From: Hysterangium stoloniferum
Lineage: Eukaryota > Basidiomycota > Agaricomycetes > Hysterangiales > Hysterangiaceae
Reading direction: 5' to 3'
NCBI GenBank assembly: GCA_015178975.1
Contig: WHVD01000040.1
Span: 601,609 to 665,608 of the forward strand
DNA length: 64,000 nucleotides
The translations under genes and the position numbers were made by a program. Positions 12,061 through 22,499 of this stretch are shown here, one piece after another. The notes under the pieces are model-generated. The model did no database searches and was not told the origin of the DNA. It saw only the letters and a list, made by a program, of their open reading frames with translations. How positions within the stretch are numbered: the first letter of the stretch is position 1; each line of letters starts with the position of its first letter.

Positions 12061-12735
12061 GCTCACTCAGCTGGAATAGGGGAATAATAAAACCAGGTGT
12101 CAAATGAATTATGAGTAAATATAAATTGCACACAATGTGTTAGTCAATACTCTGAGGGACTCGCTACAAAGAAGGATATTCAGGTGTGATTCCAATTAGC
12201 ATAACGAAGCAATTATTTAAATGGGTCCTGGTTGGAATTCTGAAAGAATTGAAAACGAACCGCATATTTCCTTTGGATATAGCCCGAGTCGAAAGCGCCT
12301 AAGGGTGTAACCGATAAGCATTGCCTTGGATAGCATTTACTACATTTACTTATTCTATCCACGGAGATGGCACTTCTCAACCTACGAAAAAGATGGATTA
12401 CCCTGAAATATAACGCTCAAGAACTTAAAAATTACCACATTCTACAGTGACATCTTGTCAATGTATTCCCAGCTGCCGCATGTGTTGTCTGCAGGATACG
12501 ATCTGATGAAGTTAGGGAATCACGGCCAGGAAAATGGTAAAGTAATTTGAGAGTATCTTGGCTAAATTATTGGAAAAAGACGAGTGGGCTTTCAAGTTGT
12601 TTCATAGGAAAGGGTGGATCGGCGTGTATCCTGAGGAGGACGGCCGCAATGCTATACCAGGAAATTGACTCCGGCTAACTGCACCTTAAAAGGGGACAAT
12701 TACCTTTCGGTATGAGCATGACTCCTACCACCAAT
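12061..12735 (+). repeat. F573 5' flank of copy C7
   Basis: Non-coding and homologous to 2,060-2,758. It ends in the promoter block (CTTAAAAGGGGACAATTACC, near 12,683) and the CACCA sequence directly before the start codon. Confidence 0.55.
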
Positions 12736-12867
12736 GTCAACTTCCAACGAGAAAACTGTCAGTAGTCAAAATACCCCTGCAAGGGGTTGAGTGGATACAA
12801 CCCTTGGTTTCACCAGCGGCATTAGGATCAGAAGAACGGGAGAATATCACGCGCCTCAAAAGTGACT
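12736..12867 (+). pseudogene. F573 copy C7, exon 1 stub
   Basis: Begins with the conserved start (CACCAATGTCAACTTCCAAC). The reading frame fails after about 18 codons through an indel, although homology continues through the EEVEWLQPLVSPAAL equivalent to about 12,850. An R2 scrap follows (12,868-12,928), then the inverted copy C8. Only the first exon survives. Confidence 0.65.
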
Positions 12868-12929
12868 CGCGGTGCTCGTTTCGCTTCTCTGCAACGCTTA
12901 CGACTGTCGTTTTTTCCAAGTCGGATACC

Positions 12930-13693
12930 GCGCACTCGATGTCGGAAGACCCAGCTATCAGCTTCAGGGTGACCTCGATTAGTCCCTTGCTAGACTCTAG
13001 GGGCGGCCAATTTGGACGCGTGTGTGTCAGAGTCAGACTGCTAGCATATTTTCATGGGTGGATGCGAGACGATGATGGAAAGTAAAATAAAATAAACATA
13101 CGTTATAAGGTGTCCAATCAACGAGGAAACTACCTGCAGCTGATTGAGATGATCGGTGCGAAGCGTGCTGTCCTCGAAGATGTTCAGGGCCCAGATATTG
13201 CGCCAAAGTGAATGTAAGGTCTCCTCATCGATATCAAGTGTCAATGACGCTATATGGATCTTTGTGTTGTCCACTATATAGCATTCAACACATAACCAGT
13301 AATATGTCGAAACCATGCATCTTGGCATATGCAACATACGAAAGGCTGTATAAGATAAACATCAAAGCGTCCTCCCTGGTGAGTTTGTCTCTGATGGTTG
13401 TTGTGAAAATGGTGATAAGATGTGATCATGCGACGCACGGTTGTAACCAGCATTCAAACTAATCTCTGATCGCGGTGAGCTCCTGTACAAACAGCTGTCG
13501 AACATGATGTTTCCCACGATGTTGCTAAGGCCGGCAGCGAGTAAGGTATGATGATCGGATGACAAACATCGTGCGATCTGTCTGATAAGTATTGATGCAA
13601 CCTCATCCAAGTTGGTGTGTAGCGGTGATTTGATTAAAGCGTTGTAAAGCGATGACGTAATTGCAGTTGATGTCCGATCTCTATCTTCCTATC
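12930..13693 (-). pseudogene. F573 copy C8, 3' part
   Basis: Minus strand: a truncated start of exon 5 (to about 12,930), intron 4, exon 4 (about 13,380-13,110), intron 3 and the 3' part of exon 3, up to the MULE insertion point at 13,693. The other half continues at 20,565-21,471. Exon 4 retains recognisable LRTDHLNQLQVVSSLI but lacks parts of the CCMHQDAWFRD region. The gene is interrupted and otherwise decayed. Confidence 0.75.
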
Positions 13694-13745
13694 GGGCTAT
13701 AGGAAAGTGCCGCGCAGGGTGTCGCGCTGCCGCGCAAGTGCCGCG
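13694..13745 (+). repeat. Left TIR of the GCM-MULE
   Basis: GC-rich terminal repeat with GTGCCGCG occurring more than once (GCCGCGCAGG, GCCGCGCAAG, GCCGCGACAT). Such clustered short motifs at a transposon end are candidate transposase binding sites. It is mirrored at 20,516-20,564 and at 52,424-52,460. Confidence 0.75.
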
Positions 13746-14412
13746 ACATTTCTTTTTTTCAAATTAAGTACATACTTCGTAAATTTTATATTATAATTAT
13801 CAAAATAAAATTATATTTGACATTAGGTTATCAAAACATGAGAACTGTTACATCTAGTGTACCAGTTTCCTGGTGAAAAATACCTTGTGCACCACTTTAA
13901 TTGCCGTATCTTTAGTTTTAGCCCTTCCTTGAGTAATATTAATACTCAAATAAACTTATTTAAACTCTAAAATAACAAAATGTAACTGTAAATGACATGG
14001 GTTCTAGATTTACACCAAAAATTTGTATGTTACAGCAGTTACCTGTGGATGACAGAGGCTCAAAAAAATGTTAAATACATGTGTGAAATGCTCCATATTG
14101 TTTTATATGCTCTCAAAATGAAAATTATATACAGAAAACTTCTTTATTTGTATTAAAACACTTTAATACCTTTAAGTCTCCTTATAATTCAGCCTGGGTC
14201 GTTTTCTGAGTATTCTTTCAGACTGTTTCTCAAACAGAGCTTCCTCACACATTCCCTCTGCTTTGTGCTTCTGAACTGGTTGGGGTTTTGATCAATTTGG
14301 AGGGAAAGTGTATGTAAGATTCTTGAGTCTCTGGTTCACTACCTTCACTAAATTCTGGCCCATGCTACATGAAAGTATGAGCATTGATCTATATCAGATT
14401 TTGAAATTAATA

Positions 14413-17400
14413 TTACAATACCTGATATTCAGTCTCCTCTGGTTCAGGAATATCACATTCATTCCAAGAGTAGGGAACAAAAAGATAAGGACTCCATTTA
14501 TTCTGATGGTTACCTGCATCCAATCCCCACTGTTGCCAGCTGGCAGGCCCTGCTGCTTTTGAAGTTTCAAACATTTCATGTTCAAGTAATCCAATGGCTT
14601 CTTTGTCAACAACTATGGCAGGGAATGGTGATACCTGGCTATACTGTATATGCCATGAGTGCTTCAGTAGGTCTTGAAACAGTTGTGCATGTTTAGGAAG
14701 ATCCTCAAAAGATGGACCACCAGGGGATAATTGGGTGTATGACTGTTTCAGAATAAGAAGAGTCATTGCATGGGCAGCAGGTACCCTTTGGATCCATTTA
14801 TCCTTGTTCCTTGCACCAGAGTCTAGGTTCATATGCAGCCAATAATGTATCATGGCAATTTGTATTTAAGAGAGATTTCCAGAAAACAATATGATATGGT
14901 TTTTCAGGTAATTCAATTCAGCCTTCAACTCTGAAACAGCCTTCCCAGTGTACAGATAATCCAAAGCAGGACATTCTTCTCTTATAACTTGTTTTGGTAT
15001 CTTCACCAGCTTGTTAAGTAATGGAAGATGGGGTTTCAAAAGAGTATCAAACATTGGAGATGAGGGATAATGAAGGTAATCCAAGATCTTGTCATCTTCA
15101 TGTGGTAATGAGCACACCAAATCCCATTTTCCCAACTATAAAAGTCAAAATTCAGTTATTTTAAGAACTACAAATAACTTTAAATAGCTTACTCGAATTT
15201 GCCATCTATACTTCTGGTCTCTCCACAAGGAATCAATAACATTATGTTCTGGAATCCCTGACTCTGTTGGAGATAGATTATGATAGTGATTGTGTCACCA
15301 CCATTTCACATGCCATATTTTGGGATCAGAGTCATGATTGAGTTGAAATAGCCACACAGCATAGTAATACTTCCCATGTTGAGCAAGGGCACCCAATCCA
15401 AGTCTAAATATAATTAATATGCATTAAGACAATCAAAGGTGAAATTTGATTTGGAAACTTACAAGAGGTGCTTGTGCAAAGGTTGAGTGACATGGCTATT
15501 TAGCTGTTGAGTTCTTGAGCTATTTAAAACACATCTATAAGAGGTTATCCAAATATCAAAGCAAGTTCACATACCATTCTGGACTTTGTTTTGTGAATGA
15601 CTACCTGGCCTTCACTATCAGACTCTACTTTTTGAGGGTATCTTTGAGGATGTTTCTGTTGGGAATAGAATGCCTCATCATCCTCATCAGTTTTCATTAA
15701 TATATGAGATTGATTGCTATTTTGTCTCTTGAGTATGCTAGGTGCATTTGGAGTGATTTGAATTTGCTTTGGAGTCACTTGAGAAATGTCTTGTGGTGAT
15801 ATACAAATATAATCTTGAAGATCCAGCCTACTGGGGTTTGTAAGCCAAAATTATTCCTCTGATGAAAATAGAGAAAAGATAGTAGGATTTAGAGTGGCTT
15901 GAGGCAGTGTTGCTGAAGAATTGTAGTTAACAAGAATATGGTGATCAGCCAAGACTTTTTTTTTGTATTTTCTGAAACTCTTCCTGAGCTTTAATTCCAC
16001 CTTGGAACATACTGTATATATAACAGCACTAGTATATGAAGATGGGCCTGAAACTGTCTGAATCTTCTCTTCAAGGTGTTGTGATATAGTACCTTTTTGT
16101 ATTTTTACTGAGGATCCTGAATGGTGTAAACCATTATGCTCATAGATAGCTTTGCCATTATGGAACCTTGATGTAAAGTGTTGAATAGATGGTAAATAGA
16201 TGGCTTTGCCTACAAGGTTGTAGTGGAGATCTTCAAGATGGCTTGAATTCTGAAATAATTTATGCTTTTTAGGAAGACACCATGTCTTTGTCAAGTTTTC
16301 ATAATCTAGAGACAAAATAAGCATAATGGGAATGTGTATCCAGATTTCCATTATAGAGGGTGTACTCTTGCATATCTGTTCACCTTTGCACCTTTTCCAA
16401 CAAGCTTCTATATTATCTGAGCTTGGAAGAACCTGTGAGTATAACCATGATTGTAAATTCCCATTTGCCATCTGGGAGTGTTTGAGTTGAAGGTAGTGAA
16501 TTGTTCGTGTCTTTGGCAGGCTGATAAGTTGATAATGGGCCTCTCATTGGGTTTTACCAGAGTGGAGTTGGATTATTTGGACTTCAAGAAATGAGAGTGT
16601 TGTATTATCATAAGAATGGCTATAAAACTCTTGAATAGCCCTCTCAAACCAACCCATGAGAACATCAGGCTCATTAATTGCTTTGATAAACCCCTTTTGA
16701 AAGAGTTGTTCACATAATTGATCACATTTGGCACAAATTAATATGCTTTCTTGGCCATTGAATACTTCACCAACAGTAATTAAATGCTCTTCAAAAATAT
16801 GGTATAAAAATGAGAGTAATAGCTGAGCATCCAGTTGTGAAATATGTTGATGTAATGCTGGCCAATGGTGATCAACTGCCTGGTATATGAGTTCAAGTGA
16901 AGTATCCAACCAACAAGAGTTTTTCTTCCATTGGTATCCTGGAATAAAGACAGATCTCTTTTCCTTACTTTTGGTACCAAGAATCAGAGTCTTAGCAGTA
17001 TCTGGTGGACGACCATCATTTTGAAATCTTTTAAAATTTGGATTTCAGTAGACTTTAGTTCGTCCTAACTGATGAGCATTCTTAGTCCAAGGTTTTATAG
17101 TCCCATATGCCACTGGTATCCCTGATTGCTTGGCAATACCCTGCATCTCTAGAAGATTCACAAATGAAAATAATCCTTCTAGACCTTCCATAAGTCCCAA
17201 ATTGTGACCAAGCCCACTGTATAGTCTAAAATGCATCGCTTCCTCAGCATTTGTAGTATCTGATAGTCGCTTCCAGATATGTATCTTCTTTCATGGTTCG
17301 AAATGGCTTAAAAAGCATTTCGGAAGTTCTGTCCTGCTGCCACCAATCCATCCAGTTTTTAATACCTGGAAAGTCATGTATAAGTGCTGCAGCATGTGCT

Positions 17401-18882
17401 TTAAAGGCCTCTGCATTGATAGCCTCTGACAAATATAGAGCACGTGATTCAAAAATATCCTGTAACTGGGGCTGTACTACACCACTAATCCTTTTGAGAT
17501 GAGTGATCCCAGTATGAAAATGCTGATAGCATCCTTTCAAAAGTGAGTTTGCTGCCTTAGTTAAGTCCTCATTATTTCGTGTATTGCCCTCTATAGTAGA
17601 CCAAAACTGACAAGGCCTCCAAAAAGCCATTTGCCTGAGCTTGACTGAAATCAACAACACATGGAAACATTTCATCAGTTAATTGGTGTCCCTGCTTCTG
17701 ACATTGAGAGGCAATGCTTTGAAACAGCATTAGAAAGTGTATTTTGTAATGATTGGAAGTGATGCCATTAGTTGCTAAGAAGAGAACTGGAATCCAACAA
17801 TAAAGATGTTGAGAATATATGGATGATACTATAAGTACCCAATCACTCATTTTCCAATAGCCATGTGTAGCATCAGAGACAAATCCATGGACAGCATCAT
17901 ACTGGACAACATCTAGCATTATTTGTAGCTCCATCCAAGAAGTTTGAAGTACAAGGATTGTAGTTGGGCCAACCTCACTATAATGTAATAAATCAGGATG
18001 ACAAGATCCAAACTCAGCTAGGTGTTCCAATGCTGATTCTGTAGTCCCTCCAATAATCTTATTTCCCTTCCGAACAATTTTCTTCTCATACCGAACACGA
18101 TAAACATTTAATAGAACTGGAGATATCTCTGTGACAGATTTACCTGGACCAGAAAATCCAGGAATACCAACAGCTAATGGTAGTGAGCCCATATTTGGAT
18201 GTTCCTGAAATATTTTGTGAAGCTGAAAGTGTTCATTAGGAAGAAGATGGTGTTTAGGGATGGGTCATTGGTGAAGGTGTGTCCCACCATTGTGATACAT
18301 AATCCCATTCTTATAATGAATAAGCTTGGACAATATATTGCATGTCACATGATGTAAATTCTATCCACAACCACAATCATGGTTTAATTGCTTTTGAATA
18401 CCAGCATCTCTGGTCTGAGGCCGAATGACAATATCACAGTCAGGATTTTTGCAATGTATGATACCCAAACATTTACGCTTTGTATGCTTTCCATTATCTA
18501 AAGTTGGAGAATTTATATCATGATATTTATTCCCACCTAGGACTGTGGTTTCCCAGTGAACCGATAACTTGTTGAGGACTTCATATTCAGAATGTGTAAA
18601 CTGATATGACCATTCACCATCAGGCCATCCATCCCAGTCTTGAACTTTCCTATTCTCCATTGGTCCAATAGATGGTTGTAGAGCCTTGAGATGGTTCCTA
18701 GACATGAAGTTGGGAGATGGTGATGATTGCTCTGGTTTTGTTAAGGGAATTGAGGGAGTAGCAATGGTAATTTTGGGCTTTGGTGGCTTGGAAGCAATAT
18801 CAGGAATAGTGTGAGGTAAGGTGAATATAGATGAAGTGATGTTATTTGGATTCAAAAAATAACCAAAAGGATTTCCTATCAA
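14413..18882 (-). pseudogene. GCM-domain MULE transposase with C-terminal USP-like domain
   Basis: Coding blocks on the minus strand lie at 18,882-18,361, 18,260-17,572, 17,675-17,244, 17,236-17,045, 16,950-16,544, 16,471-15,851, 15,778-15,545, 15,190-14,866 and 14,853-14,413, apparently exons separated by short introns and a few lesions. The first block has a GCM/WRKY-like zinc finger (DWDGWPDGEW, KRKCLGIIHCKNPDC, then HDCGCG). The second has the DDE core, with SDATHGYW (Asp near 17,875) and VVDFSQAQANGF (Asp near 17,645), followed by LLKGCYQHF and HDFPGIKNWMDWW. The block at 16,930 holds NSCWLDTSLELIY and the one near 16,170 holds NLVGKAIY..HFTSRF..IYEHNG, which look like Cys and His boxes of a ubiquitin-protease fold. 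In-frame stops, for example near 18,363 and 18,268, show the copy is probably dead. Confidence 0.75.
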
Positions 18883-18982
18883 TAATGAATTAATTATTCT
18901 GTATTAAATAATTGAGTATAGCTTGTACCTTCCATGTCATAACCAGGTAACATTCTAGGTGGATAAGGTCCATTATGGTATA

Positions 18983-19544
18983 GGAGGATGGTCACACTTT
19001 ATTGAATATACAAAATTTTACTGAATCATCCTCATATTTTCCAAGTGAGTCTATTCCTTCTGGCCATGACAACTTATTCTATGAGTTTATATTTAATTAC
19101 CTGAAATTTCATCTTTAAAATATGCATGCCTTTTTAAAATACACACAAATGACATAGTTACACAAGATTATTTGGGTTAACCTAGATTATTTGGGTTAAA
19201 CAAGATTATTTGGGTTATGACTTAATCTTTGGGTTATGATTTATTCTCTTGTATACAAGCAAACTTTCAAATATATTTCATATAATTCAAATTTAGTTGG
19301 TTTAGAGAGTTAACCAGAACTATCTGGGGTACCAATCCCCATTGTGCAATTTATTCCAAAAGAATAATCTACAGATGATTATTTGACTAAATTTTGTCAG
19401 ATATAGGATAAATATTAATATTTTTGCATTCTTCAGAGTGATACTTAATCAACTGAATTTGATTAAATGTTAATTTTACAACAAACAATATAAATATATA
19501 TACTTTAGTGGATAAATAATTTTTAAAGTTTTGGGTTATCCTCC
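18983..19544. mobile_element. GGAGG-type MITE inside the MULE
   Basis: A 562-bp AT-rich element with short inverted ends (GGAGGATGGTCAC and TGGGTTATCCTCC), flanked by ATA on both sides (18,980-18,982 and 19,545-19,547). It is more than 90% identical by eye to 27,111-27,692. It has no ORF. Internally it carries tandem AGATTATTTGGGTTA units near 19,165-19,220. The 3-bp duplication fits a PIF/Harbinger-like source, which is inferred. Confidence 0.7.
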
Positions 19545-20515
19545 ATAGTCCAGCAACTACATATATAATTTAGTAAAATAAAGAAATTATTAAAGGAAAC
19601 TTGGCATACCTTTTCCAGGAATAGATATTGTTGGTTCATAGTCTTTGGGATTGAAAATATCAGGTCTGAGGTGAAGCCCAAATAATTTGTGAAAATAGTG
19701 GAACAGAAACTGTATAAATAGTATATAAGAATTAGTTCAAAAGAGTATTATAAGAATATACCATTAGAGAAATCAGACAGAACAGTATAAGGATTTAGAT
19801 CTTATATATCCCTGGCTAGTATTAAAATTTCTGTTGCTATGGAAATGACTAAAGCAGATAAAGATTAAACCTACATCTTAGAGTCTTGAGTTTAAGCCAC
19901 TTACACTGTATAAGTGAAAAAGGTACAAGGCTACAGCACACTAAGAGCTGTACTTCTTAGTTAATACTCATGATCTATCAGCCAGGTACTCCCAACCTAA
20001 TCAAAGAACAAGCTATAAAGAGAAAAAAAAGAGACAGCCATCTAAAAGAAAGGATAGTACCTTTCCAAAGCAAGAGATTCCCAAAACTCTTACAGAAGTG
20101 TAGAATAACTGGAAAGAAACAATGCTCAATAACACTGGATGAATAGAGAAGTTGATCAGAGTGTCACCAAAAGATATAGTGTGGTTTGGCTCCCGAATTG
20201 TAGAGGTTGACTGTAATTTTTTGAAACTCCGACATTGAATCTCACTCTGTGGTGCCGCAAAAAGTGAACAATTGCCGCGAATATACATTTTGGCTTTAAA
20301 CTAAAAAATAGCTATATTTTAAATGGTAATACTCAAAATACCAGTTTAAATTATATATGCTCTTAGAAAAGGAGTTAATTTACAATTTTAAACATCAAAA
20401 CACAGTCTTAAAGTAAAGTAACAGGGCCCCAGTACACAGATTGATATATTATGAAGAATATATACAAAACTATATCTATTTTATGCTAGGTAAATGTGTC
20501 TTTGAGGGCATTTTG
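19545..20515. other. MULE 5' non-coding region
   Basis: AT-rich sequence between the transposase start and the right TIR. No ORF of note. Part of it (20,200-20,515) recurs at 55,850-56,220 in the deletion derivative, so it belongs to the transposon. Confidence 0.5.
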
Positions 20516-20564
20516 AGGTGTTCGCGGCAGTCGCGACACCCTGCGCGGCACTTTCCCATAGCCC

Positions 20565-21471
20565 TATCTGCGAACGCCGGGACACCAAATGAAGGAAAAA
20601 CCCAAATTTGCCCTGAGAGTGGCAGTGTGTCCCTTCGTTCCTCTGCCATAGATGACTTGAATCCAGGAGCCCCTCTAAGACCATTGACGCCTGTTTTCGA
20701 ATTCGAGGGGGATAGGTAGGTCTAGAAAGACATGAGTATTTTTGAATGATTGACGTTGTTGTATCCTCATCAAATCAATGGTCTCTTGAATTACCATTCC
20801 CAGTCTTGGCACCGTGAGATAGCTGACTAGAAACCTGTCAACAACGTTCTGGCCTTCCCAAGGTCCATGCGTCATTGGCTCGTATATCATCAACTTGCTC
20901 ATCAGGGAAGCTTTCTTTGCGCTGTAAAGCACTTTATTGCCAACTGTTTCCACACCGACTCCACAGTAATATCCAGGGCCATGTTCCACACTTGGAGACG
21001 AGCCATCTGGCGATGAGACAACTCCCCAGTCTATGTCATACCGACGATATGGACTAACTTTGGAGGTGGCGTTGGTGGATTTCCCTCGTATCTTAATCTT
21101 ATTCGGTAGGTCATCACCAGTTCTCTCTCCTGAACTCTGAAAACATCCGGTCTGTATACAGTGTACAGAAAAATATTTCCTGTTGCGCATCCATTCCTCC
21201 ACCCAACCTTCCACATCTTCTTCAGACAGTGGTATGTGCTGGTCGTCATTGGGTGTTCGGGAACATAAACAGTCCTCGTGTTGGAGAAAGCCACATCTTT
21301 CTCGACGCTTTATCGGAATCTTTCCCTCATTCCCGTGTCATTGATCTCCTAGCGTTCCAAACTGAATATAGCCGGAGAAACCAAGGGTTGTAGCCACTCA
21401 ACCTCTTGTAGGAGAGGCTCAGCCCGTCCGATATCGTGGCCGCTCAGAGTTGCCTCACTTGAATTTGAAAT
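20565..21471 (-). pseudogene. F573 copy C8, 5' part
   Basis: Continuation of C8 beyond the MULE. Exon 1 runs from 21,471, where the start codon is ATT instead of ATG. Intron 1 has lost its donor (ATGCGC instead of GTGCGC, near 21,194). Exon 2 is open to the ETIDLMR end, then come intron 2 (ending CTAG) and the start of exon 3. Exon 1 has an in-frame TAG in the codon after the conserved GAACGC, a defect shared with copy C10. Its promoter block lies at about 21,500-21,525. C8 stands tandem with C9, head to tail. Confidence 0.8.
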
Positions 21472-22499
21472 TGGTGGGTAACAGATTTTTGTGATACCGA
21501 AGGGGACGCTGCGCTGGTAAAGCGCAGTTATGTTATGAGGGGAATGATTTTGCAGGTACACCATTGTGGCGGCGCTTTATACAGGATTGCCAGCGTTTCA
21601 TCCCTTCCTTTTAAATCACTTGAGGGCCTATTCGTATTTTTCTAATGATACTGCCAGGATACTGAAAAGTTATGGTACCATTTTATTTTGCCGCTATTCC
21701 TTAACATCATCAGATCGGATAATGTGGTAACTTCTGAGTTCATGAGCGCTATATTACATGGCAATCCAGGTTTCCCGTCAGCTGAAAAGTGACATCTCCA
21801 TGGATGGAATATGTAAATGCAGGTACGGTCTTAGGCACTTCGGACTCCGGCTATATCCGATGGAAATATGCGCCGCGTGTTCAATTCTTTCAAAATTCCA
21901 ACGATCAATCCATTTCAATACTTCCTTAGTTGTGCTAGTGGGGTCAAACCTGAATATTCCTGGTTGCGGCGAGTCCATCAGTGTTTTGACTAACAAATGA
22001 TATTCAGTCATTCTTAATTAGACACCTGGTTTCATTATTCCCCTGTCCCGCTGACTGAACTTTTTCTTCCCGGGCTCTAGTTATTTATCGGGGACTTACC
22101 TTGTCGAGGCGAAAATGTCAAGGCAGATCAACGATTGTGACCCATTGTAGCTTGACCTCTTGCAGGCGGAGCCCTTCGGGTATGTAATCCCAACGAACTG
22201 ACATGCTGATTGCTTTGAAACCTCCGAGTGGTATTATATTTGAAGTGATTCTCGTTGATAAATCGGATATCATTCTAATCACTACTAGGGCCACCAATAT
22301 ATGCGATGTCTCTATACCATCAACGAGAAGCTGCCAAGGACACAAGGGCGGTAAAAAGGGACTATATGCGCTCTTGAATTGGCTCAAAGTATGTAGCTTT
22401 ACATAAATTAGCAATATTCCCAAAAGGAGATCTAAGTAAAGAGAAATAGTACTATACTTCTTCAGGTTCGGATAATGGATCGGTGGTATCCAAGAGAAA
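21472..22499 (-). repeat. Flanks between tandem copies C8 and C9
   Basis: Positions 21,472-22,010 are the 5' flank of C8 and 22,160-22,499 the 3' flank of C9, joined through a stretch also found at 11,880-12,120. The 3' flank carries the family block TATATGCGCTCTTGAATTGG near 22,363. The distance between equivalent start codons is about 2.98 kb, which gives the unit length. No gene. Confidence 0.55.

Larger units (their letters stand above)
13694..20564 (-). mobile_element. GCM-type MULE transposon, 6.9 kb
   Basis: The element is bounded by imperfect inverted repeats of about 45 bp: GGGCTATAGGAAAGTGCCGC at the left and its complement (GGGCTATGGGAAAGTGCCGC) at the right. Both continue with CAGGGTGTCGCG and CTGCCGCG. 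The flanks repeat TATC (13,690-13,693 and 20,565-20,568). It splits exon 3 of F573 copy C8. Inside are one multi-exon transposase gene on the minus strand and a nested GGAGG-type MITE (18,983-19,544). A 4-bp duplication is unusual for MULEs (8-11 bp is typical), so either the duplication or the termini may be misjudged. Sequence between the TIRs and the gene is AT-rich and non-coding. Confidence 0.8.

Noticed and set aside
13690-13693. A 9-bp target duplication at the MULE
   Set aside because: Only TATC is identical on both sides; extending it gives mismatches at once.
14866-15135. A separate host gene downstream of the transposase
   Set aside because: The blocks at 14,413-15,190 follow the usual C-terminal order of GCM-MULE transposases (after the motif like SLWRDQKYRWQIR), so they belong to the same gene.
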